13,939 nt of DNA. Origin: Bacillota bacterium (GTDB lineage: Bacteria > Bacillota > Clostridia > DSM-8532). The stretch is taken from positions 1 to 13,939 of the forward strand of contig JAEYPI010000089.1 in assembly GCA_023410885.1 (NCBI GenBank), given 5' to 3'. The notes below the pieces were generated by a model. It was not told the origin of the DNA, did not search any database, and was given only the letters and a program-made list of their open reading frames with translations. Below, piece by piece: positions 7,026-13,939 of the stretch. A program made the translations under genes and the position numbers. Each line of letters starts with the position of its first letter. Position 1 is the stretch's first letter.

Positions 7026-7173
7026 ACCTGTTGCTATGTTTTGGTTTGGTATCCTTTTCGGTAGCCATACTGGCCTTCATGGGATCCAAATTTTCATCAA
7101 TCTGGTCGTTATAAAAAGCGGGATCTCCTGCCACTTCCTTTACAGCTCTGGGGTCTGCTTTCTTCTTGTCCAT
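7024..7173 (-). CDS. Small hydrophilic protein, 49 aa, function unknown
   Basis: The peptide begins MDKKKADPRAVKEVAGDP and ends TEKDTKPKHSNR. It is rich in Lys, Asp and Glu and has no hydrophobic segment, cysteine or metal motif, so it should be soluble and perhaps partly disordered. The gene is well supported despite its size: a perfect AGGAGG (7186-7181) lies 7 bases before the ATG, and the frame ends exactly on the two-way terminator at 6976-7025. No clear promoter hexamers stand out in the 100 bases upstream, so a sporulation or other alternative sigma factor is possible but unproven. It runs against the flanking plus-strand genes and is therefore a separate unit. I do not recognise the family. 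Confidence 0.7.
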   Translation of the reverse strand: MDKKKADPRAVKEVAGDPAFYNDQIDENLDPMKASMATEKDTKPKHSNR

Positions 7174-7285
7174 AATGGTTCCTCCTATGAATAGATTGCT
7201 TTATGGGCCCTATAAAGTATTATTTACGACATTTCCGCCATCATGCATCTTATTCTGTAGAATTTTATATTAGTAAAGTGGTATT

Positions 7286-7317
7286 CCGGTATCGCTGATG
7301 AATAATACCGGTTTTTT
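7286..7317 (+). terminator. Terminator-like hairpin with T6 run
   Basis: CCGGTAT (7286-7292) pairs with ATACCGG (7305-7311) around a 12-base loop and is followed by six T's. It is oriented for plus-strand transcripts, yet no plus-strand gene lies between it and the strong terminator at 6976-7025. It could end an unseen small RNA or insulate the downstream promoter. Confidence 0.4.
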
Positions 7318-7367
7318 GGAATAGTTAAAACTTCTATTGTACCCTATAATTATAAAATTGCTATGTT

Positions 7368-7385
7368 ACGAAAATAAACGAAAAT
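7368..7385. repeat. Tandem ACGAAAAT motif, one helical turn apart
   Basis: ACGAAAAT occurs at 7368-7375 and 7378-7385, and again at 7540-7547. The same CGAAAAT core makes up the tandem palindromes at 2236-2255. The shared core suggests a common regulator for the glycosidase operon and the giant gene, but short A-rich motifs recur easily by chance. Confidence 0.25.
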
Positions 7386-7488
7386 GTTGGTTAATCAAAT
7401 TATAGTGTAAAAAAAATTAAAATGTAAAAATGAACAGAAAAACCAGTAGATAGTGGAGAAAAAGACTGCAACAATAACAAAAAAACAA

Positions 7489-7517
7489 TTGCAAATAATA
7501 GAAAACCTAGTTATAAT
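7489..7517 (+). promoter_or_regulatory. Sigma-A promoter for the giant secreted-protein gene
   Basis: TTGCAA (7489-7494) and TATAAT (7512-7517) are separated by 17 bases. Transcription would start near 7524, giving a leader of about 46 bases. An A-rich tract upstream could boost it. Between the start site and the ribosome site lies CGAAAATTTTAGTAA, similar to the operator-like elements of the lacI region. Confidence 0.65.
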
Positions 7518-7569
7518 AGCTTCAAGTTTACCAAATTTAACGAAAATTTTAGTAACATGAGGTGGCGCG

Positions 7570-10500
7570 ATGAAAATTCCATTAAGGAAAGGTATAAGTA
7601 TCCTACTTTCGGCGGCAATGCTTCTAGGAATGAATTCCATGCCGGTCGGCGCTTCAGACACAGGTCAAACCGAGGTCGAGAACAATGCAGGTACAGGTGA
7701 TAAAGCCGGACAAGCAGTTGTTTCGGTTAATTCTTCTTTGGGAAAGACAGTCGCGGGTGTTATGCCGGCTTCCAGTGATCCTGGAATCGATGCTTATGAG
7801 AATGAGGCGGCAACCAAGGATTGGGCTGCCGGGAGTAATTATTATTACCTGGAGAATGGACTGGTTAAATATGTATTCGGCACATCATCTAAATTTATTA
7901 AGAATACCACACTGACAACGCCCGAAGCGACAGGGAACAGTTCACAGGGTTCTTTGGTTCCGGGAACCCTGGTGGATGCGGTGCCTACTTCCAATAAGAC
8001 AGAAACCCTTGATTGGACACAATTTGTACTGCGAAGCGGAAAAGTGCATCGGACCTGGTGGTATCCGACCGACAAGCTTTCTTTAAATAATATTAATGTC
8101 AATGCAGATCAATCCATCACTGCCTCCGGTACATGGGAAAGAAATGAAGGAGTGACCGCTTCTGTCAACTACTCTATAGTTGAGGGAACACCGCTGCTGA
8201 AAATGGACATTACGTTGGTTAACAATACGTCTGCAAGGCAGTGGGTTAATCTGGGGTATTTGGTTGATCCGGAAACACAGGGGGAGCAAGCCACTTATGT
8301 GCCGGGATCACTTGGGTGGAGAACGAGCGAATGGACAAACCCTGACTATCCGGCTACAGGCATTGAAGGAGTGTGGCAAACGCCCACCACCGGGTGGGAT
8401 AAGAACTATCTGTTTATTGGACGGAAAGCCGATTATTCAGGCAATCCGACCCATGCTATAATCTGGAGTCCGCAGAATCTGGTGTATAGTGTGATACCTA
8501 AATACGATTATACAGGCGTATGGATTCCTGCGACCATGGAAAGCGGAGCATCAAAGAAAATTACGTTATATCATATGACCCACATACCTGGGCCTACGGA
8601 TGCACCGTATGCGGTTGCCGAGCTCTGGGCGAATGCCGTTAAAAACGGAACGGTAGATCAATACAAGACTGTAACAGGAACGGTTACCAATTCCTTAACA
8701 GGAAAACCCATCGGCAATGCAAGAATCACCCTCACAGAAAACGGCACAAGCTATTCAGGTATGACCGACAGCAGAGGCAGATATCAGATTTATGCTCAAA
8801 AGGGCAAAACCTACACGGTTTCGGTAAGAAGCTCATCAACTGAGGATTTGGATATGAATGGTTTTTCGCTGTACGATCATATGCTGCTGGAAATCCCTGT
8901 TGAGGCAAGCGTCAACGACACCATAAAATTGCCTGACTGTACTGAAGCTATTGCTGAAAGTCTTATGGAGAAGCCTGGGCTTATATACTCAACTCCTGAA
9001 TGTGATACCTATCAGACGGGGGATATTCTGCTGCATAACGGAGAGACTACCGCCCTGGTCGACAGCCGCAACGGCGTTCTTTCAGCAGTTGCTCCCAATC
9101 ACTATCTGAATGATTCCATCAAAAACTCCGAACTGGTGTTGGCAGAAACACCCGATAAGGTTTTTGGTCATCCCGGCAAAGGCTTCAGCATGAATACGGT
9201 GAAGGCCTCAGATCATCGTGTGGTCGCACAGGGAGTAGCACAGGCCAACGATAAGATTATGTCTTCGGTGACCTATTCCATGGTCAAAAATGCACCGCTG
9301 GTCAAGGTGAAAGTTTCTTTGTGGAATACAGGTGTTGAGGCTTATTCAGGGAGTCTGGGCTATCTTTTCGATACGGCCGGAAATGGCGAGCAGACTTATA
9401 TTCCGGGTGCAGGCTGGATCGGCGGAGGGCCGGGGGCATACGGAAGTGATCTGAAGACACCTGCACTGGATCAAAACTACCTGTTTAACGGATCCTTTGG
9501 TAAGGAAAATGCCAATGCGGCTCATTCCCTGCTGTGGTCTAAATACTACGTCCCCTCCAAGCTGATTTTTAACGGTGATTATGCGGGAGCCTGGTATGAT
9601 GTTTCATTATCAGGTGGTGAGTCAAAGGATATTGTTTTCTATCATTTTGCCCATGCCTTAGGAAATAAGGATAATCCGCTTGTCCCCACACAATTTTGGG
9701 CTGATGTTGTTAAAAGCAGTACAGAATTGGATTCAGTATCACAAAGAATCGGTACTGTTTCATATAATGGCAAAGCATCAACAGGAATTCAGGTGGAAGC
9801 TGTAAATGGCGATAAATCCTATGTTACAGCTACATGCCCCAACGGAAGCTTTATGCTTTACGGAATAAAGGATAGAGATTATTCAGTTACCGTATCCAAT
9901 GGTATTGAGAGTGTTAGCCAAACTGTCCGCTTAGACCGAGGCGAGAATGTGAATTTTGATTTATTTGAGTGCAGTCAACAAAGTCGTGCCGGCATGACCT
10001 ACCAAAATCCGGACCTTATTTATAATCCGGGGGCGGGGATCAGGGACTGGTGGCCTACCTATCCCTATTATTATCTGGAAAACGAGCTTGTTAAAATAGG
10101 TATCGATACCCGCCGGACAAGTACGCTGCTTTCTGATAAGCCATCTGAAAATTCGAGTATTTATTCAACTAAAAACACAGGTAACGGCGTATGGGGCGGC
10201 ATTAATTCAGGAACCATTGTTGATGCAGCCTCCAAACAGAATATGACTGAAAATCTGGCCTGGAGTTCGTTCGTGCTCTTCCCGAAAAGGCCGCAGGCGA
10301 CTAATTCAGCAGATTATTATGACAGGAATTATCTGGGGGTGACGCCTCAGGATGAAGCCATACCTAACGAAATGTATATGGAATGGTCCTGGTGGTTTCC
10401 TGTCAACAAGCTGGAGCTGAATAGGATTACCAGTGACCAAAGCAGCGTAACCGCAGCCGGAGAATGGGAAGGCGGTGTTTCAAAAAGGAAGGATATTCAA

Positions 10501-12828
10501 GCAGCTGTACACTATTCACTGGTGGATAACAGCCCACTTGTAAAGATGGATATTGCTCTGAATAATACCGGAAGCAGTACCTTTGAAGGACAATTTGCCT
10601 ATGTACTGGATCCTGATATGGAAGGAGAGCAGCATAGCTATTTGCCGGGGTACGGCTGGGAATATTCTCAGGTTAAAAAGCGTATTACAAGCGGCTGGAC
10701 AGACAATTATGTTTTTGACGGCTACAGCGGCCAAAGCTCGAACACCGCCCATGCCATCATATGGCCAGATGACCAACAGCCCATGATGGTGTTTAGTGAA
10801 GCCGGCTGGATCAGTGCATGGTTTGAAACAAAAATTCCGGCCGGTGGTTCAGATAACTTAACCATCTATTATCTGCCGCATACTCCCGGTACTGCTGAAG
10901 CACCCTATTCTGTTGCTGAGTATTGGTCCAGGTTTGTCAAGGAAAATAGGTCAGAGGCCGATCAGGCTGTTATAACAGGCAAAGTAACCGATCGATCAGG
11001 GAAGTTACTGGAGGGTGCCAGGGTTTCCTTATCGAATAAAACCGGCTTTGCGGCAGAAACTGTAACGGATTTTACCGGTTGCTACACACTGTTTGCTCAA
11101 GCGGGCAGTTATTCATTATCCATTGCATATGATGGTTACGCCACATATGAGGAAGACCTTGCCTTAACAGGCGGGAACAAAGTTAATAAAGGGGTGTCAC
11201 TTATCAAATACGCAGATGTTACTGTCAACTTACCCAATACCATCAATAGAGGAGAAGCTTTTACCTTTGAAGTACAGGTGACCAATGAATCAGGAAATCA
11301 GATTGAAAGTATGAATGTGGAGATTTCAGCTCCGGCGGGAATCAAGATGCTGGCGGGAGAAAATACCGTATTAAGTCAGCTTGAGGCAGGAGAAACCAGA
11401 AGCATCACAGCCAGTGCACTGGCATATTTAGGGGGCAGAGAGAATATCTTTGTCCGGCTCAGTGGTCCTCAGTTTGATGTCAAAATGCCGTTTGTCACTG
11501 ATATTGCAGGTTTTGGATGGTATTCAGGTGACAATCATACCCATTCCCAATTCAGTGACGGAAGCAGTACCATCGCTGAGAATGCAGATGGTGCTTACCG
11601 GAAATGGAACAGGAGCTGGATATGGAATACTGATCATAACACCGATGCTCAAAAGGGTGAATCGGATACGACTACAGCTTCTTATAACGGAAAATTCATA
11701 TCTCTTTCAGCCACCGAAATTACAACCGGATATACCCATAAGCCAACCACACCAAGCGGTGTTAAGCGCGGACATGCCCTGGTATATGGATTTAACGGTA
11801 TTCCACGTCTTATTATTGATCCCAAAGGCGGGGCATACGACTGGCAGGCCAGCATCAACGAGATCATTGCTGCAAATGGTTTGTATTACCTAGCGCACCC
11901 CTTTGATGTCAGCTATCCCTTCGAGGATGCTTATGATTGGACAGGGTATACCGGCATAGAGGTATGGAATGGAGGTGTACATGCTTCTCATCCGTCTAGC
12001 CAGGCAGCTTTCAAACTATGGGATCAGGTAAATATACGCGGTGAGAAACATTATCTAGGTATAGCCGGAACTGATAGTCATAACGCCCAAAAAGTAGGAG
12101 ATTTGGGGGTTAAGGGGATCCTGCCTTCTCTGTCCGGAGGGGATGTCCTTGATCTACTCAGAAATGGAGCCTTTTACGGTACCAATGGACCTGAGCTGCG
12201 ATTTAACGTGAACGGCGGAGATATGGGAAGTACCGTGATGCTTTCGGAGCAAGGGAAGGTTACCATAGAACTGGAGGCTTTCAGCGAGCATGGCAATCTG
12301 ACCTCCGTGAAGGTTTTAGGATATCCTATAACTGGCGATATGAATAACTATGATGCGGCTGCTGCTGTTATTTTTGAAAAGGATCTCACAAGCCTTGAAA
12401 CAAACTGGTATTGTACATCCTTGGAAACTCTTGCCCAAACCGATATGTTCTATCGATTAGAGGTCAAGAGTGAGAAGAGTATACCGGGATCAACCGAAAA
12501 CGGACCTGAAGTGGGAACAGGCTTTGCCTTCTCTAACCCGGTATGGGTTAAAATGGGTGATGAGAGCACATCAAGAAATATAGAGAGCATAAAGTATGGA
12601 GGGCAGGAGGTTACCGTACGCCAGGATGGATTTGGTAGAAAAGTTTTGACTGTTGCCGCTGCTGAATTTTTACCCGAAAGGCTCACGGTTCAGGCAGGAA
12701 ATGCTGTGACCTCCATGGCGTTTTCTCCTATATCATATAACAGCAAGGTGTTGGGAGTGCTGGATATAAAGGTAATATCGGGAGGGTTCACAACACAATA
12801 CAGCTTTATCATTGAGAATGGGACTTAA
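7570..12828 (+). CDS. Giant secreted multidomain protein with C-terminal CehA/McbA-type PHP metallohydrolase domain
   Basis: This 1752-aa protein starts with a Sec signal peptide (residues 1 to about 29; RKG, a hydrophobic core, then VGAS). A beta-rich module of about 240-300 residues occurs three times (about 88-357, 480-715, 827-1124). Each copy is followed by a carboxypeptidase-regulatory-like Ig domain (about 367-420, 726-798 degenerate, 1133-1205). A NEW3/CARDB-like beta domain follows (about 1213-1300), then the PHP domain (about 1316-1540) with every metal ligand: HTH (1323-1325), DHN with His1356, Glu1383, His1402, HP (1443-1444), Glu1464 and DSH (1502-1504). A post-PHP beta tail starts RNGAFYGTNG (1531). 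The final 80 residues form another small beta domain. No LPXTG motif, SLH repeat or C-terminal membrane segment is seen, so it is probably released or held by binding. GAGG lies 7 bases before the ATG. The likely role is hydrolysis of an extracellular phosphoester or amide-like bond, with the triplicated modules binding polymer or substrate (inference). Confidence 0.9.
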   Translation: MKIPLRKGISILLSAAMLLGMNSMPVGASDTGQTEVENNAGTGDKAGQAVVSVNSSLGKTVAGVMPASSDPGIDAYENEAATKDWAAGSNYYYLENGLVKYVFGTSSKFIKNTTLTTPEATGNSSQGSLVPGTLVDAVPTSNKTETLDWTQFVLRSGKVHRTWWYPTDKLSLNNINVNADQSITASGTWERNEGVTASVNYSIVEGTPLLKMDITLVNNTSARQWVNLGYLVDPETQGEQATYVPGSLGWRTSEWTNPDYPATGIEGVWQTPTTGWDKNYLFIGRKADYSGNPTHAIIWSPQNLVYSVIPKYDYTGVWIPATMESGASKKITLYHMTHIPGPTDAPYAVAELWANAVKNGTVDQYKTVTGTVTNSLTGKPIGNARITLTENGTSYSGMTDSRGRYQIYAQKGKTYTVSVRSSSTEDLDMNGFSLYDHMLLEIPVEASVNDTIKLPDCTEAIAESLMEKPGLIYSTPECDTYQTGDILLHNGETTALVDSRNGVLSAVAPNHYLNDSIKNSELVLAETPDKVFGHPGKGFSMNTVKASDHRVVAQGVAQANDKIMSSVTYSMVKNAPLVKVKVSLWNTGVEAYSGSLGYLFDTAGNGEQTYIPGAGWIGGGPGAYGSDLKTPALDQNYLFNGSFGKENANAAHSLLWSKYYVPSKLIFNGDYAGAWYDVSLSGGESKDIVFYHFAHALGNKDNPLVPTQFWADVVKSSTELDSVSQRIGTVSYNGKASTGIQVEAVNGDKSYVTATCPNGSFMLYGIKDRDYSVTVSNGIESVSQTVRLDRGENVNFDLFECSQQSRAGMTYQNPDLIYNPGAGIRDWWPTYPYYYLENELVKIGIDTRRTSTLLSDKPSENSSIYSTKNTGNGVWGGINSGTIVDAASKQNMTENLAWSSFVLFPKRPQATNSADYYDRNYLGVTPQDEAIPNEMYMEWSWWFPVNKLELNRITSDQSSVTAAGEWEGGVSKRKDIQAAVHYSLVDNSPLVKMDIALNNTGSSTFEGQFAYVLDPDMEGEQHSYLPGYGWEYSQVKKRITSGWTDNYVFDGYSGQSSNTAHAIIWPDDQQPMMVFSEAGWISAWFETKIPAGGSDNLTIYYLPHTPGTAEAPYSVAEYWSRFVKENRSEADQAVITGKVTDRSGKLLEGARVSLSNKTGFAAETVTDFTGCYTLFAQAGSYSLSIAYDGYATYEEDLALTGGNKVNKGVSLIKYADVTVNLPNTINRGEAFTFEVQVTNESGNQIESMNVEISAPAGIKMLAGENTVLSQLEAGETRSITASALAYLGGRENIFVRLSGPQFDVKMPFVTDIAGFGWYSGDNHTHSQFSDGSSTIAENADGAYRKWNRSWIWNTDHNTDAQKGESDTTTASYNGKFISLSATEITTGYTHKPTTPSGVKRGHALVYGFNGIPRLIIDPKGGAYDWQASINEIIAANGLYYLAHPFDVSYPFEDAYDWTGYTGIEVWNGGVHASHPSSQAAFKLWDQVNIRGEKHYLGIAGTDSHNAQKVGDLGVKGILPSLSGGDVLDLLRNGAFYGTNGPELRFNVNGGDMGSTVMLSEQGKVTIELEAFSEHGNLTSVKVLGYPITGDMNNYDAAAAVIFEKDLTSLETNWYCTSLETLAQTDMFYRLEVKSEKSIPGSTENGPEVGTGFAFSNPVWVKMGDESTSRNIESIKYGGQEVTVRQDGFGRKVLTVAAAEFLPERLTVQAGNAVTSMAFSPISYNSKVLGVLDIKVISGGFTTQYSFIIENGT
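7831..10944 (+). repeat. Three diverged copies of a beta-rich module within the giant protein
   Basis: The copies at 7831-8640, 9007-9714 and 10048-10941 share landmarks in the same order. These are YYYLENGLVK or YYYLENELVK (copies 1 and 3); GTLVDA or GTIVDA (1 and 3); a Trp-Trp-Pro or Trp-Trp-Phe-Pro turn (1 and 3); and a strand pattern such as YSIVEGTPLLKMDITLVNNT, MVKNAPLVKVKVSLWNTG and YSLVDNSPLVKMDIALNNTG. They continue with YLVDPETQGEQ, YLFDTAGNGEQ and YVLDPDMEGEQ; then WDKNYLFIG, LDQNYLFNG and WTDNYVFDG. They end in PYAVAELWANAV, PTQFWADVV and PYSVAEYWSRFV. Copy 2 has lost the first blocks. The pattern of long strands ending in a Tyr-rich sheet recalls the galactose-mutarotase-like supersandwich fold, but this is a guess from appearance. 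Confidence 0.8.
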
Positions 12829-12904
12829 AGTGCCTGCTCACCTGGATGCATCCGTGAATTGTCAAGGTAAAGCCTGATGGGAAAACGGATGCCGAGAGAA
12901 GGGG

Positions 12905-12933
12905 AAGGGAGAAGCCCAAAAAGCTTCTCCCTT
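12905..12933 (+). terminator. Terminator after the giant gene
   Basis: AAGGGAGAAGC (12905-12915) pairs perfectly with GCTTCTCCCTT (12923-12933) around the 7-base loop CCAAAAA, followed by TTATCTAT. It lies about 75 bases after the stop codon of the giant gene. The T-run is short, so termination may be incomplete. Confidence 0.65.
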
Positions 12934-12948
12934 TATCTATGCTATTCT

Positions 12949-13102
12949 CTAATTAATCGTAACTGCAAACCCATCCATAATCAGATGAGGGGGATTTGCC
13001 AGGAAGGAGTTGTTTACGCCTTTCATGGGGGAGACATGTACCTTTGCGTAATTGTCATTGACACCTTCAGGCAATAACTATAAACTAAGCTGTGGCTTTA
13101 TT
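12949..13102 (-). pseudogene. Possible decayed coding remnants on the minus strand
   Basis: Two minus-strand frames here read like protein C-termini. One ends at 12949 with SFLANPPHLIMDGFAVTIN after about 41 open codons. The other ends at 13100 with QIITINWFPYDDPK. Neither has a convincing start or ribosome site, and the first overlaps the promoter at 13058-13086. They could be frameshifted relics of a lost gene or chance frames. I do not recognise a family. Confidence 0.2.
13058..13086 (+). promoter_or_regulatory. Near-consensus sigma-A promoter for the DUF89 gene
   Basis: TTGACA (13058-13063) and TATAAA (13081-13086) are separated by exactly 17 bases. Transcription would start near 13093, leaving a leader of about 65 bases before the ATG at 13158. 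No operator-like repeat is evident around it, so the gene is probably expressed steadily and independently of the upstream cluster. Confidence 0.75.
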
Positions 13103-13157
13103 TAGGGTCATCATAGGGAAACCAGTTAATTGTAATGATTTGAGTTGTGGAGGGACA

Positions 13158-13939
13158 ATGAAAACAAGTATTGATTGTCTGCCCTGTATTTTAAGACAGG
13201 TGCTTGAGGCGGCCAGAATGACAACAGAAGAGCCTGAGTTGCAGGATAAAATTATGGTGGATGCCCTAAAAATTCTCGCTGATTATAAGCAGTATCATTG
13301 CTCACCCGATATCTCCAAAGTCATGCATCAAATTGTCAAGGACTACACAGGCGTTGAAGATCCCTATGCAACGATTAAAGCTAATGATATCCAGTTAGCC
13401 TACAGGGTTTATCCCATTCTGGAGCAATTTCTTAAAAGAAAACACAATGATCTTTACTGGGCCTTAAAAACAGCAGCCGTAGGCAATACCATTGACATGG
13501 CAGTCAACCTGAAGGTTGATCTTGAACAATGTATTGAAGAAGAATTAGAGAAGCAATTCGCCATCTGTGATTTGGATGTGTTTGAAAAGAAGCTGGAGAA
13601 GGCCAAGACCCTCCTTATCATAGGTGATAATGCGGGCGAGACCGTGTTTGACAGAATTTTAATCAAGCGTCTGGCCCGTTTACATGTGACCTATGCGGTC
13701 AGAAATTCTCCTGCACTCAATGATGCCACCATCGAGGACGCCTATGCTTCCGGGCTGGGTGAATGTGCCACCGTCATGTCCTCTGGCTGTGATACCCCGG
13801 GTACCATACTCAAGGACAGCAGCAAGGCGTTCATGGAGATATTTCAAAAGGCAGATCTCATTATCAGTAAAGGCCAGGGCAATTTTGAAGCCCTTTCAGA
13901 TGATGGAAAAAATATTTTTTATCTGTTAAAGGCCAAGTG
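13158..13939 (+). CDS. DUF89 / AF1104-like damage-control phosphatase, 3' end outside window
   Basis: The frame runs open from ATG 13158 to the right edge, giving 260 residues; family members are usually about 280-300 aa, so perhaps 20-40 residues are missing. The start begins MKTSIDCLPCILRQ, with the C-x-x-C pair (7 and 10) common in AF1104-like DUF89 proteins. Other family motifs are GNTID (109-113), GDNAGE (156-161) with the metal-binding Asp157-Asn158, and KGQGNFE (238-244). DUF89 proteins are metal-dependent phosphatases, proposed to remove damaged or excess phosphometabolites. GGAGGGA lies 3 bases before the ATG. Its own promoter and the upstream terminator separate it from the giant gene. 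A phosphatase next to a cluster of phosphoesterase genes is suggestive, but this family is widespread and may be unrelated housekeeping. Confidence 0.9.
   Translation, partial: MKTSIDCLPCILRQVLEAARMTTEEPELQDKIMVDALKILADYKQYHCSPDISKVMHQIVKDYTGVEDPYATIKANDIQLAYRVYPILEQFLKRKHNDLYWALKTAAVGNTIDMAVNLKVDLEQCIEEELEKQFAICDLDVFEKKLEKAKTLLIIGDNAGETVFDRILIKRLARLHVTYAVRNSPALNDATIEDAYASGLGECATVMSSGCDTPGTILKDSSKAFMEIFQKADLIISKGQGNFEALSDDGKNIFYLLKAK

Larger units (their letters stand above)
7187..7569. other. AT-rich intergenic region upstream of the giant secreted-protein gene
   Basis: No gene is supported in these roughly 380 bases. They hold a weak terminator-like hairpin (7286-7317), a tandem ACGAAAAT pair (7368-7385), a long A-rich tract on the plus strand (about 7408-7500) that could serve as an UP-type element, and the promoter at 7489-7517. 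A minus-strand frame across 7395-7661 has no ribosome site and is low-complexity. Confidence 0.6.

Noticed and set aside
7395..7661. 88-codon minus-strand frame upstream of the giant gene
   Set aside because: It is low-complexity, rich in Phe and Ile because of the A-rich tract, has no ribosome site, and overlaps the promoter and signal-peptide coding region.
11450..11893. 147-codon plus-strand frame in another phase
   Set aside because: It lies wholly inside the PHP-domain coding sequence of the giant gene, whose metal-ligand motifs are intact; the product looks like no protein family.
12670..12687. LPERL near the C-terminus of the giant protein as a possible sortase signal
   Set aside because: It does not match LPXTG, and no hydrophobic segment or basic tail follows it.
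12877..13077. 66-codon plus-strand frame after the giant gene
   Set aside because: It runs through the terminator hairpin and the DUF89 promoter, has no good ribosome site, and its product has no recognisable pattern.
13454..13929. Short frames on both strands near the right edge
   Set aside because: They are shadows of the DUF89 gene, which is open from 13158 to the end of the window and carries GDNAGE and KGQGNFE motifs.
1..13939. Search for mobile elements, tRNA genes, CRISPR arrays and phage genes
   Set aside because: No transposase or integrase motifs, no cloverleaf-like sequences with CCA ends, and no regularly spaced direct repeats were seen. The region reads as ordinary accessory metabolism.

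Overview
The window looks like chromosomal DNA from a low-to-moderate GC Bacillota, most likely a clostridial-type Firmicute. The grounds are AGGAGG-like ribosome sites, near-consensus sigma-A promoters with 17-bp spacers, an LplB-type sugar ABC permease, an AF1104-like DUF89 protein and AT-rich intergenic DNA. The species cannot be named from sequence alone. No rRNA, tRNA, CRISPR array, integrase or transposase was seen.

Layout. (1) Positions 1-2060, minus strand: a LacI-family regulator followed by an LplB-type ABC sugar permease. A probable ribosome site for a further gene touches the left edge. The promoter is a perfect TTGACA-N17-TATAAT. (2) Positions 2060-2338: a divergent control region holding that promoter, an 11+6+11 bp inverted repeat abutting its -35, a plus-strand promoter, two tandem CG-centred palindromes, a repeated half-site and a leader hairpin. 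(3) Positions 2339-6825, plus strand: a four-gene run of a GH39-like clan GH-A glycosidase, an organophosphate:phosphate antiporter (OPA/GlpT-like) MFS transporter, a cytosolic PHP-domain hydrolase and a membrane-anchored glycerophosphodiester phosphodiesterase. (4) Positions 6826-7569: intergenic, with a strong two-way terminator shared with a 49-residue minus-strand gene (7024-7173), then an A-rich region with a promoter. (5) Positions 7570-12828: one very large secreted protein (1752 aa) with three copies of a beta-rich module, interleaved carboxypeptidase-regulatory-like domains and a C-terminal CehA/McbA-type PHP metallohydrolase domain. (6) Positions 12829-13157: terminator, possible decayed coding remnants and a promoter. 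(7) Position 13158 to the right edge: a DUF89 (AF1104/ARMT1-like) metal-dependent phosphatase gene, cut off by the window end.

How the genes may work together (inference). One LacI regulator sits between a sugar ABC importer and an operon that joins a cytosolic glycosidase to an organophosphate-ester transporter, a PHP phosphoesterase and a GDPD. Further along lies a secreted giant carrying the same PHP-plus-beta tail as the cytosolic PHP protein. The combination suggests capture and breakdown of a phosphorylated or phosphodiester-linked glycoside, for example a glycosyl-glycerophosphate such as a teichoic-acid or glycolipid head-group fragment. Phosphoester chemistry would occur both outside and inside the cell. 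The substrate is not shown by the sequence, and the giant gene is a separate transcription unit, so its membership is only suggested.
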